From: Acidimicrobiales bacterium | Lineage (GTDB): Bacteria; Actinomycetota; Acidimicrobiia; Acidimicrobiales; CAIXPF01 | Length of the DNA stretch: 43,204 bases | Reading direction: 5' to 3' | NCBI GenBank assembly: GCA_020846295.1 | Contig: JADLEF010000230.1 | Span: 1-43,204, forward strand | Shown here: in pieces, positions 18,242-24,926 of the stretch | Layout: each line of letters starts with the position of its first letter | Numbering within the stretch: the first letter of the stretch is position 1 | The notes under the pieces: generated by a model | Databases searched by the model: none | What the model was told of the DNA's origin: nothing | What the model saw: the letters and a program-made list of their open reading frames with translations, nothing else | Made by a program: the position numbers and the translations under genes

Positions 18242-18382
18242 TGGCAACGTCCCGGATCGGATCCCCGCGGTGCCCGCCTCGAGGTTCACCGGCATGCTTC
18301 ACCGGCGGAGTGGACCGGGCGTAGCCACGACTGCGACGCCATACGTCCCCTCCGAACGCTCCAGACATGGCGACACATCCTG

Positions 18383-18397
18383 ATTGTCCATGACAAT
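18383..18397. promoter_or_regulatory. Palindrome ATTGTC-CAT-GACAAT
   Basis: Perfect 6-bp inverted repeat with a 3-base centre in the 262-bp gap between sodN and dnaE2, about 170 bases upstream of dnaE2. It is AT-rich compared with its surroundings. No known operator is identified. Confidence 0.4.
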
Positions 18398-18410
18398 GCT
18401 CCAGACGCGA

Positions 18411-18440
18411 ACGAGCCGCCGGCGCAGGCCGGCGGCTCGT
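18411..18440 (-). terminator. Terminator hairpin after sodN
   Basis: Perfect 13-bp stem (18411-18423 with 18428-18440) and a GCAG loop, starting 33 bases after the sodN stop codon. No T run follows, as is common in GC-rich actinobacteria. Confidence 0.75.
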
Positions 18441-18473
18441 CTTCAGCACGCAGCGGTGCCGGCGTGATGGAGC

Positions 18474-18896
18474 TCAGCTCGGGGGGTAGACCCCCATGTC
18501 CTTGCCCTTGTCGGTCTGCCAGAAGATGGCGGCGATCTCGTCGATGTACGCGATGAGCTGCTGGGCCACGGCGGCATCGGTGGACTTCTTGACCTCGCCG
18601 CACTGGTGGCAGGCCTTCCAGAACAGATCGTGGAGCTGCGGGAACTGCTCGAAGTGCGCCGGAGCGAAGAAGTCCGCCCACAGGACCATCAGGTGGTGCT
18701 TGGCCTCCTCGGCCCGCTCCTCCTTGACGATGACGCAGCGCGTCCGAAAGTGCTCGTCGGTCGAGTCGTGGTACTTGTTGATCGTCTTCAGGCACGAGAG
18801 CGCCTCGATCTTGGCCTGCGCCGGGTCGTACACGCCGCAGTACAGGTCGCAATGGGCGAGGGCCCGGTCGGCGCCCGAGAACAGCTTGTTCAGCAT
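18474..18896 (-). CDS. sodN: Nickel-dependent superoxide dismutase precursor
   Basis: A 140-residue precursor that would convert superoxide to oxygen and hydrogen peroxide. A 14-residue leader, MLNKLFSGADRALA, precedes the mature N-terminus HCDLYCGVYDPAQ, the nickel hook. His1, Cys2, Cys6 and Tyr9 are present, but position 5, normally Pro, is Tyr; the codon TAC is clear. The rest forms the four-helix bundle (EERAEEAKHHLMVLWADFF, then FEQFPQLHDLFWKACH). ATG 18896 has an AGGAG ribosome site 7 bases upstream. A putative processing peptidase gene is divergent at 18973. The long upstream frame extension is antisense to that gene and is rejected. Confidence 0.93.
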   Translation of the reverse strand: MLNKLFSGADRALAHCDLYCGVYDPAQAKIEALSCLKTINKYHDSTDEHFRTRCVIVKEERAEEAKHHLMVLWADFFAPAHFEQFPQLHDLFWKACHQCGEVKKSTDAAVAQQLIAYIDEIAAIFWQTDKGKDMGVYPPS

Positions 18897-18959
18897 AGGG
18901 GTCTCCTGTTGCTTGAGGGATGGTCCTGAGAGATGCCTGCCGAGGCTAGTTGCGGGCCC

Positions 18960-18965
18960 TACGCT
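18960..18965 (+). promoter_or_regulatory. -10 hexamer TACGCT, leaderless start of sodX-like gene
   Basis: TANNNT hexamer ending 7 bases before the GTG at 18973; it fixes the start of a gene with no ribosome site. Confidence 0.5.
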
Positions 18966-18972
18966 GCCACGA

Positions 18973-19311
18973 GTGCGGTCACCTCGCAATCGATCCCGGC
19001 GCATCCGCCGCTTCGTCGTCGAGGGCCGTTCGATGGAGCCCGCCCTGCGCGATGGCGACGGCCTGATCGCGGTGCGGGCGAGGTGGGCCCGAGCCGGCCA
19101 ACGGCGCCTGTTCGAACATCCCCACCGCCCGGGCACCTGGCTGGTCAAGCGGGTCGACGCCGTGCGGCCCGACGCCACCATGTGGGTGCTGTCGGACAAC
19201 GCCGATGCCACCAGGGCGGACTCGCGCACCTTCGGATCGATCCCGATCGACGGCACCTACCTCGTCCTGGTGCGGATCCCGGGTCGGCTCCTCGGCGCCC
19301 GGAACGGCTGA
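18973..19311 (+). CDS. sodX: S26-type signal-peptidase-like protein, putative nickel-SOD maturation protease
   Basis: A 112-residue protein with the peptidase S24/S26 motifs: the nucleophile Ser in VEGRSMEPALRDGD, the Lys general base in GTWLVKRVDAV, and the closing SDNADATRADSRTFGSIPI block of the type I signal peptidase family. It has no membrane anchor, unlike secretory signal peptidases. Genes of this type beside sodN are thought to remove the short leader that frees the nickel-binding His1, and the divergent sodN here supports that. The start GTG 18973 is set by the -10 hexamer just upstream. Assignment as sodX rests on motif plus context. Confidence 0.8.
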   Translation: MRSPRNRSRRIRRFVVEGRSMEPALRDGDGLIAVRARWARAGQRRLFEHPHRPGTWLVKRVDAVRPDATMWVLSDNADATRADSRTFGSIPIDGTYLVLVRIPGRLLGARNG

Positions 19312-19561
19312 TCCGTCGCCGTCGAGACGTTGCACCACCCTCGCCCGGCGGGCCGCGTCGGCACCGGCATCGTGGCGACGATGCCGATGGCCGACGCTGT
19401 CCGAACTCCCGAAGCGTGGTGACCCCGACGCTCGTCAGTCGCCACGTAGACGTAACCTGTAGCCACCCAGCGCGCTCTAGGACCACATCCCCACGTCGGG
19501 CCTGCAGGCCAACGACCCCGCCGGGCGCGCCAAGCCCGCCCGGGCGCGCCGTCAGGCAGGC

Positions 19562-20221
19562 TCAGACGATCGTGACGCCGTCGACGCACCAGCCGCGGTG
19601 GCCGCGGTCACCCGTGGCCCGCGCCAGGCTCAGCGTGATCGACACGTCACCCCCCGGCGTCCCGACCGTCCCACTCACCGACGCACGGGCGTTGACGATC
19701 TCGCTGCTGTCGAGATCCTGGCTGCCGTCCCAGTCGGTGCGCTCGAGCAGGCGGGCGACCTGGTCGAGGTCGTTGCGCAGCGACGGGCAGGTCAGGCGTT
19801 GCACCTCGTCGTCATCGCGCTCGTCGATGGCATCGAGCCACCGGTTCGACGCATCGACCGGTGCGGTCAGCGTGCGGAACCCGGCCCGCAGCGCGACCGC
19901 ACACCCGCCGATGCCGAGCAGCACGATGACGGCGAAGATGCCGGCGGCGATGAGGCAGCCCTTCTTCTTGGACTTGGCGGGCGGCGGCCCGTACGTCGGC
20001 GGCCCATACGTCGGCGCGCCGTAACCCGGACCCGGCCCGGGTCGGCCCCCGTACGGTCCCGGCTCCGGGTAGGGCCCCGGCGGAGCTGGATGCTGCCCGG
20101 GCTGACCCGGCCCCGGGAACTGACCCGGCCCCGGGTACTGGCCGGGCTGGCCCGGCACCCCGTAACCGGGGGGCGGGACCGGCCCACCGGGAGCCGGCCA
20201 GTTGCTGGGCGCATCGCTCAT
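19562..20221 (-). CDS. Pro/Gly-rich single-pass membrane protein (DUF4878-like outer domain)
   Basis: A 219-residue protein. Residues 1-82 are a low-complexity Pro/Gly/Tyr tail with repeats such as PGPGQFPGPGQPGQ, followed by KSKKKG and one membrane helix (CLIAAGIFAVIVLLGIGGCAVAL, about 88-110). The outside domain (about 115-219) has alternating helices and strands with Cys at both ends (RLTCPSLRND and GWCVDG), as in small secreted DUF4878-like domains of actinobacteria. ATG 20221 agrees with a TACCGT hexamer 7 bases upstream. It sits between the SOD module and imuB but has its own promoter. Function unknown. Confidence 0.7.
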   Translation of the reverse strand: MSDAPSNWPAPGGPVPPPGYGVPGQPGQYPGPGQFPGPGQPGQHPAPPGPYPEPGPYGGRPGPGPGYGAPTYGPPTYGPPPAKSKKKGCLIAAGIFAVIVLLGIGGCAVALRAGFRTLTAPVDASNRWLDAIDERDDDEVQRLTCPSLRNDLDQVARLLERTDWDGSQDLDSSEIVNARASVSGTVGTPGGDVSITLSLARATGDRGHRGWCVDGVTIV

Positions 20222-20228
20222 GACCCAA

Positions 20229-20234
20229 ACGGTA
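20229..20234 (-). promoter_or_regulatory. -10 hexamer TACCGT, leaderless start of Pro/Gly-rich membrane protein gene
   Basis: TANNNT on the minus strand ending 7 bases before the ATG at 20221. Confidence 0.5.
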
Positions 20235-20301
20235 CGGAGCGCGAGCGCTGGTCACACGCGTACCGGGCGGATCGGGCCTCGAGCCGCCCGATACGGATCG
20301 A

Positions 20302-21945
20302 TCAGTCATAGGTGGCCACCGCCCACCAGCATCCCCCTTCGAGCACCATCAGCCAGGCCGAGTCGTCGTCGAGCACCAGCTGCAGACGGGCCAGGCGACG
20401 ACGCTGCGCCGGATCCCACCACCGCTCCTGCAGCGGCCACGGCCCCGCCCAGGCCACCACCGGGCGGGGGCCACGGACCCCGCCGGCCACAGCGGCGCCG
20501 TCGAGCACCAGTACCGCCGGTGGCGCGGTCAACTCGCCCCGACCGGTGACCCCCACCCCGCCACCGTCGGCGTCGAGCACCTGCGCCGCCACCCGCTCAC
20601 CCTCACCTCGCGGCCCCGAACCGCCCCACAGCACCGACGGCGACGGTGGCGGCAAGCGCCCCGGCCAGGGAGCATCCGCCCCCGCCGCCGCCGGCAACCC
20701 GGTGGCGTCCGCCCGCTCCACCAGGTCCACCGCGGTGGCCGCCAGCAGGGCGAACTGCTCGCCGGGCTGACGGCCCCCGCGCCGCTGCACCACCCGCACC
20801 GCGTCGGGGCCGAGCAGGGCGGCCACCCGGCCCGCCGCCCGCGCCGCCCGCGCCGCCGCCTCGGTCTGACCTCCCCAGAACCCGAGCTGGCGACCGCGGG
20901 CGGGCACGACCTGATCGGGCACCAACGCCAGCCGGGTCAGCCCTCCGGTCGGCTGCCGGCCCGGGGAGGTGCTCAGCCAACCTTCGAGCTGCCAGCGAAC
21001 CCGCTCGGCCATCGCCCCCGGGGTGAGCGCTCCGTCGTGGCGCCACAGGCGCAGCAGCCGCTCGCCGTGCTCGGTCTCGGCCTCCACCGCCAGGCGAAGG
21101 CAGGACCAGCCGGCCCCGTCGAGCTGCTCGCTCAGCCGGTCGGCCAGGGACTTGGCCGCGAAGGCGGCCTGGTCGATGCGCTCGATGGGCGGGTCCAGCT
21201 CCGTGCTGACCGACAGGTCCGCGGGTGCAGAGCGGGCATCGATCGGCTGCTCGTCGAGCCCGATGGCCAGGCGGTGGGCGTGGCGGCCCTCCTCCCCGAA
21301 GCGACCGAGCACGTCGGCGGCGGGCAGGGCGGCGAGATCCCCCATGGTGCGCAGGCCCAGGCGGTCGAGCACGTCGACCAGCGCCGGGCGATCGAGCACC
21401 GACAACGGCAGCGGGGCCAGGAACGCCGGGGTCGTGCCGGGCTCCACCAACACGCCCCGGCGGGTGCCGCCGGCCCGGGCGGCGAGACGGGCGGCGAACA
21501 GGCCGTCGGCCACGCCCACGCGCACCAGCCCGGCCTGATCGGGCACCGCCTCATCGACGGCATCGCGCACCCGGGCCACCAGCGCCTCATCGCCACCGAA
21601 GTAGCGCGACGGTCCTCTGGTGGGGAACGCACAGCTCCCGGGCCAGGACAGTTCGACCCAGGGCGTGAACGCGCTCGCCACCGCGGCCACCGGCTCGAAG
21701 GCGCGCGCCTCCCGGTCGAGGTCTCGTTCGACGACGGTGAGCTGCGGGCAGCGGGCCTGGGCGTCGCGGCGGCGCATGCCCGCCGCCACACCGTCGGCCC
21801 TGGCGGCGGCGGTGGCGGCGAGCACCCGGTTGCCCACCAGGACCGCCGCCGGCACCTCGCGACGATGACCGAGGGCGAGCACCGGCCAGTCAGGACACCA
21901 GATGACCAACGTACGGGTGACCGTTCCCATGGCGAAGGCGGTCAC
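20302..21945 (-). CDS. imuB: ImuB, catalytically inactive Y-family polymerase homologue
   Basis: A 547-residue adaptor of the SOS mutasome. The N-terminus TRTLVIWCPDWPVLALG is the ImuB form of the Y-family palm; the usual metal-binding acidic triad is not kept (the later motif reads WPGSCAFPTRGPSRYFGG). The helix-hairpin-helix and little-finger regions follow (LDRLGLRTMGDLAALP). Residues 353-358, QLGFWG, match the position and pattern of the sliding-clamp motif QLPLWG of mycobacterial ImuB. The C-terminal part (about 380-547) is the ImuB-specific region that binds ImuA' and DnaE2 in mycobacteria. GTG 21945 begins three bases after the imuA' stop; ATG 21930 is an alternative start. Same operon as imuA'. 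Confidence 0.93.
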   Translation of the reverse strand: MTAFAMGTVTRTLVIWCPDWPVLALGHRREVPAAVLVGNRVLAATAAARADGVAAGMRRRDAQARCPQLTVVERDLDREARAFEPVAAVASAFTPWVELSWPGSCAFPTRGPSRYFGGDEALVARVRDAVDEAVPDQAGLVRVGVADGLFAARLAARAGGTRRGVLVEPGTTPAFLAPLPLSVLDRPALVDVLDRLGLRTMGDLAALPAADVLGRFGEEGRHAHRLAIGLDEQPIDARSAPADLSVSTELDPPIERIDQAAFAAKSLADRLSEQLDGAGWSCLRLAVEAETEHGERLLRLWRHDGALTPGAMAERVRWQLEGWLSTSPGRQPTGGLTRLALVPDQVVPARGRQLGFWGGQTEAAARAARAAGRVAALLGPDAVRVVQRRGGRQPGEQFALLAATAVDLVERADATGLPAAAGADAPWPGRLPPPSPSVLWGGSGPRGEGERVAAQVLDADGGGVGVTGRGELTAPPAVLVLDGAAVAGGVRGPRPVVAWAGPWPLQERWWDPAQRRRLARLQLVLDDDSAWLMVLEGGCWWAVATYD

Positions 21946-21948
21946 CGG

Positions 21949-22698
21949 CTAGGCGGGCTCGCGGACCAGGGCCAGGAGTGGTCCGGGACGGCCCCGGCCG
22001 TCCTCGTCCGCGCTGCGCCGGCCGAGCGCCGCGGGCTGCGCCTGTTCGACGGGGGCGAAGCGACCATCGGCATCGGGCAACCAGAACCGCGACCGCAGCC
22101 CGCGATCGGCCCCGTGCCGGCCACTGACGCGCAGCTCCACCTGACGGCCCTGCAGGTGGCCGTGCCCGACGCCGATGCCGTGCCAACCGAGCGGCTGGGC
22201 GTGCAGCTCGAGGGCGGTTCGCTCCGGCCAGCGACCGGATGGCCACCCGACCTGCACCAGCACCGAGCCCTGCTCACGGACCCGGGCCGTCACCCGGCGG
22301 GCCGTCCCGGGAGACACCGAGGCGGCCGGTGGCGCGACCAGCACGAGATCGACCGACTCGGCCACCGCCACCACGGTGGCCGCCCACTGCCCGGCGGGCA
22401 CCGGACCGACGAGCAGGACCCGTTCGAGCGACACCCCGAGCTCCTCGGCGGCGGCGAGCCCGACCCGTTCGAGCCCCACCAGCGCCGCCCACGATCCCGA
22501 GGCGGTGGCCGGACCGATCAGGGCCAGCGCCAGTGAGGTGGCGACCCCACCGGTGGCCACCACCGTGCCCCGCTGCAACCCGCGTTGGGGCAGCATCGGC
22601 GCCAGCGCGGCCGGGGCCTCCAGGACGCGTTCCTTGGCCAGGGCGACGGGACGGACCCGTTCCTGCAGGATGCGAGCGGCGGCTGCGCGATCGGCCAC
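21949..22698 (-). CDS. imuA': ImuA', RecA-like accessory protein of the mutasome
   Basis: A 249-residue protein of the actinobacterial ImuA' type. The recognised segments are ALAPMLPQRGLQRGTVVATG, WAALVGLERVGLAAAEELGV, ERVLLVGPVPAGQWAATV and ESVDLVLVAPP, a RecA-like fold in which the normal Walker A (GxxxxGKT) is degenerate (TGGVATSLAL). In mycobacteria it binds ImuB and is needed for DnaE2-dependent mutagenesis. GTG 22698 is preceded by TAAGAT (22705-22710) and by a LexA box (22712-22725), so the transcript is probably leaderless and SOS-controlled. imuB follows three bases after the stop. Confidence 0.88.
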   Translation of the reverse strand: MADRAAAARILQERVRPVALAKERVLEAPAALAPMLPQRGLQRGTVVATGGVATSLALALIGPATASGSWAALVGLERVGLAAAEELGVSLERVLLVGPVPAGQWAATVVAVAESVDLVLVAPPAASVSPGTARRVTARVREQGSVLVQVGWPSGRWPERTALELHAQPLGWHGIGVGHGHLQGRQVELRVSGRHGADRGLRSRFWLPDADGRFAPVEQAQPAALGRRSADEDGRGRPGPLLALVREPA

Positions 22699-22704
22699 CC
22701 GATC

Positions 22705-22710
22705 ATCTTA
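22705..22710 (-). promoter_or_regulatory. -10 hexamer TAAGAT of the imuA'-imuB operon
   Basis: TANNNT hexamer ending 6 bases before the GTG start, with the LexA box one base further upstream. Confidence 0.65.
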
Positions 22711-22711
22711 G

Positions 22712-22725
22712 CGAACGAGTGTTCG
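22712..22725 (-). promoter_or_regulatory. LexA-type SOS box of imuA'-imuB
   Basis: Perfect palindrome CGAAC-N4-GTTCG, the core of the actinobacterial LexA site. It lies in the interval between the -10 hexamer and any -35, where bound LexA would block RNA polymerase. Confidence 0.88.
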
Positions 22726-22813
22726 GTTCCGGCCCGGCTCGGCGATTCCTGACGAATCGGCACCGATTCGCCGCGAACGGACGACGTCGCCCACCCGCAG
22801 CCGATCAGCCCGA

Positions 22814-23134
22814 TCAGCCGGCGGCGGGGGCGTCCGCCGTGCCGGCCGTCTCCGGCCGGTAGTAGACGTAGAGGTCCTCGATGATCTGCTTGATGCCGCT
22901 GTCGTCCGGCGCGGCGAGCTCCACGGTGATCACGCCGCCGTACACGTGGATCGACGCCACGCCGCCGCGTTCGAACAGGCGCTTGGCCAACACGTCCGGT
23001 GGACGGTCCCCCGTGATGGCCTTGTCCGGGTAGTAGCGCTCGTGGCCCATCCCGGTCAGGTTCCGGTTGGTTTCGAAGCGCAGCACACCGGCGCGTCCGG
23101 TTGGTTTCTCGATGACCGAAACGGGCTGTCCCAT
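22814..23134 (-). CDS. Nfu N-terminal-domain-like protein
   Basis: A 106-residue protein. The pattern LRFETNRNLTG, then RPPDVLAKRLFERGGVASIHVYGGVITVEL and a final amphipathic helix IKQIIEDLYVYY resembles the Nfu_N domain (NPNxLKF...SPLAKALFxxPGVxxVFxGxDFITV). The Cys-containing NifU C-terminal domain for iron-sulphur binding is absent, so it is not a complete scaffold. ATG 23134 agrees with a TAGGCT hexamer 9 bases upstream. The role is unclear; proteins with only this domain may be regulatory or assist cluster assembly. Confidence 0.62.
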   Translation of the reverse strand: MGQPVSVIEKPTGRAGVLRFETNRNLTGMGHERYYPDKAITGDRPPDVLAKRLFERGGVASIHVYGGVITVELAAPDDSGIKQIIEDLYVYYRPETAGTADAPAAG

Positions 23135-23143
23135 AGCGACCGC

Positions 23144-23149
23144 AGCCTA
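23144..23149 (-). promoter_or_regulatory. -10 hexamer TAGGCT, leaderless start of Nfu-like gene
   Basis: TANNNT on the minus strand ending 9 bases before the ATG at 23134. Confidence 0.45.
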
Positions 23150-23566
23150 TCGGTACGCGCCGCGCGGGATCAGGTTGGTGCGCATCAGCCGCTTCCCGGC
23201 CGCCAGCGCCAGCCCCACCGACACCACCGAGAGCACAACGTGGACCATGCGGAAGCCGAAGGACCGACCGTCGAAGAGGATGAACACGGTCCGGATCGGC
23301 CAGTAGAGCAGCACGGCCAGGATCACCGCGGCCAGCGGGCGGGCCAGGGCGGGGTTGCCCTTCCACCAGGCGGCCAGCGCCACCACCCCGCCCACCCCGA
23401 ACACGACGGCGGGCACCAGCCACATCGCCTTGCCCGCCGCGTCGAGCGACTCGTCCTGGGCGATGTTGCGGATGCGGGTGAGCCAGATCGCCGCATTCCA
23501 CGCACCGAAGGCCAGCACGGCGGGGTGACGGAAGCGGGCGGGTGAGGCATCGACGAAGCCGGCCAT
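23147..23566 (-). CDS. Four-helix membrane protein of unknown function
   Basis: A 139-residue protein with about four hydrophobic segments: PAVLAFGAWNAAIWLTR, AMWLVPAVVFGVGGVVALAAW, LARPLAAVILAVLLYWPIRT and MVHVVLSVVSVGLALAAG. Loops are basic (RIRNIAQDESLDAAGK, KRLMRTNLIPRG). I do not recognise a family. ATG 23566 agrees with a TACGTT hexamer 6 bases upstream. It is divergent from the acyl-CoA dehydrogenase gene, whose own -10 lies within 25 bases, so the two promoters are back to back. Confidence 0.7.
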   Translation of the reverse strand: MAGFVDASPARFRHPAVLAFGAWNAAIWLTRIRNIAQDESLDAAGKAMWLVPAVVFGVGGVVALAAWWKGNPALARPLAAVILAVLLYWPIRTVFILFDGRSFGFRMVHVVLSVVSVGLALAAGKRLMRTNLIPRGAYR

Positions 23567-23572
23567 GGGCGC

Positions 23573-23578
23573 AACGTA
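23573..23578 (-). promoter_or_regulatory. -10 hexamer TACGTT, leaderless start of membrane protein gene
   Basis: TANNNT on the minus strand ending 6 bases before the ATG at 23566. Confidence 0.5.
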
Positions 23579-23629
23579 CACGCGGCCGCTACCTTGACCG
23601 TGTTCAGCGGACCGTTGGGGGCAGCAATC

Positions 23630-24892
23630 GTGGCCGACATCACACTCGAGCAGTTCACGGCGGAGGTGACCGCGTTCCTCGACGCCAACGCGCCGCGCAA
23701 GGCTGAGCAGCAGGCGTTCGTGTGGGGCGAGGGCCCGGACAGCCCGGGGCTGTTCCGCGAACCCGACCGCGCCGAGGAAGCGGGCCAGATCGCCGAGGCC
23801 AAGGCGTGGCGGGCCAAGCGCTACGACGCCGGCTTCGGCTGGATCACCGGACCGATGCGCTACGGCGGCCGGGAGCTGCCCCACGCCTTCGAGCGGCGCT
23901 ACAACGAGCTCGAGGCCCGCTACGACATCCCGCTGCAGTCCTTCTTCGGGATCGGCCTCGGCATGGTCGCCCCCACCATCAACGACCACGCCCAACCCGC
24001 GGTCAAGGACGACGTGCTGCCCAAGCTGTGGCGCGGCGACATCATCGCCTGCCAGCTGTTCTCCGAACCGGTGGCCGGCTCCGACCTCGCCGGCCTGCAG
24101 ACCAGGGCCGAGCGCGACGGCGACGAGTGGGTCATCTCCGGGCAGAAGGTGTGGACCTCCGGCGCGCACTACTCCGACATCGGCGAGGTCGTGTGCCGCA
24201 CCGATCCGACCCTGCCCAAGCACAAGGGCCTCACCTGCTTCGTGGTCGACATGCACGACCCGAACATCGAGGTCCGCCCGCTTCGCCAGATGACCGGCGG
24301 GGCGGAGTTCAACGAGGTGTTCTTCAACGAGTACCGCGTCCACGACGACAAGCGGCTCGGCGAGATCAACGACGGCTGGCGGGTGGCGCTCACCACGCTG
24401 ATGAACGAGCGGGCCTCCATCGGCGCCGGCGGCGGGGGCGGGGGCGGCGGGTTCGCCCGTCTACAGGAGATGGTCCGCCACTTCGACCTCGAAGGCGACG
24501 CGGTCGTGCGCCAAGAGCTGATGCAGCTCTTTGTCGAGCTGAAGGTGCTGGGCTACACCAGCCAGCGGGCCATGGACCGCATCAAGGCCGGTGGGCTGCC
24601 GGGCCCCGAGCTGTCCATCGCCAAGCTCGCCCTGACCGAGAACATGCGCAAGACGTCAGCATTCGTGTCCCGCGTGCTGGGGCCGCGCCTCATCGCCGAC
24701 ACCGGCGAGTGGGGCACCTACTCCTGGTCCGCCTACGTGCTGGGCATGCCGGCGATGGCCATCGCCGGCGGCTCGGACGAGACGCTGCGCAACATCGTGG
24801 GCGAGCGGGTCCTCGGCCTACCCAAGGAGCCGGGCGTGGATACCGTCAGCGCCTTCAAGGACATCCCCCGCAACGGCATCATGGGCCGCTGA
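23630..24892 (+). CDS. Acyl-CoA dehydrogenase
   Basis: A 420-residue flavoenzyme that oxidises an acyl-CoA to the enoyl-CoA, passing electrons to ETF. Family signatures are CQLFSEPVAGSDLAGLQTRA (FAD and substrate binding), VISGQKVWTSGAHYSD, FNEVFFNEYRVHDDKRLGE and the C-terminal GSDETLRNIVGERVLGLPKE. It resembles the large group of actinobacterial dehydrogenases used for fatty acids and sterols; the substrate is unknown. A run of eight Gly (near residue 266) sits at a loop usually of variable length. GTG 23630 follows a TTGGGGGCAGC ribosome-site candidate. A TACCTT hexamer at 23590-23595 may instead serve the in-frame GTG at 23600. Confidence 0.92.
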   Translation: MADITLEQFTAEVTAFLDANAPRKAEQQAFVWGEGPDSPGLFREPDRAEEAGQIAEAKAWRAKRYDAGFGWITGPMRYGGRELPHAFERRYNELEARYDIPLQSFFGIGLGMVAPTINDHAQPAVKDDVLPKLWRGDIIACQLFSEPVAGSDLAGLQTRAERDGDEWVISGQKVWTSGAHYSDIGEVVCRTDPTLPKHKGLTCFVVDMHDPNIEVRPLRQMTGGAEFNEVFFNEYRVHDDKRLGEINDGWRVALTTLMNERASIGAGGGGGGGGFARLQEMVRHFDLEGDAVVRQELMQLFVELKVLGYTSQRAMDRIKAGGLPGPELSIAKLALTENMRKTSAFVSRVLGPRLIADTGEWGTYSWSAYVLGMPAMAIAGGSDETLRNIVGERVLGLPKEPGVDTVSAFKDIPRNGIMGR

Positions 24893-24926
24893 CCGCAGGC
24901 TCCGAGCAGCGGCCGAGCAGGGACGG

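Noticed and set aside
18212-18295. Longer DnaE2 starting at ATG 18295
   Set aside because: The added residues are not DnaE2-like and the LexA-type box would lie inside the coding region; ATG 18211 fits better.
23594-23629. Acyl-CoA dehydrogenase start at TTG 23594
   Set aside because: The TTG overlaps a TACCTT promoter hexamer and adds a non-conserved stretch; GTG 23630 has a ribosome-site candidate.
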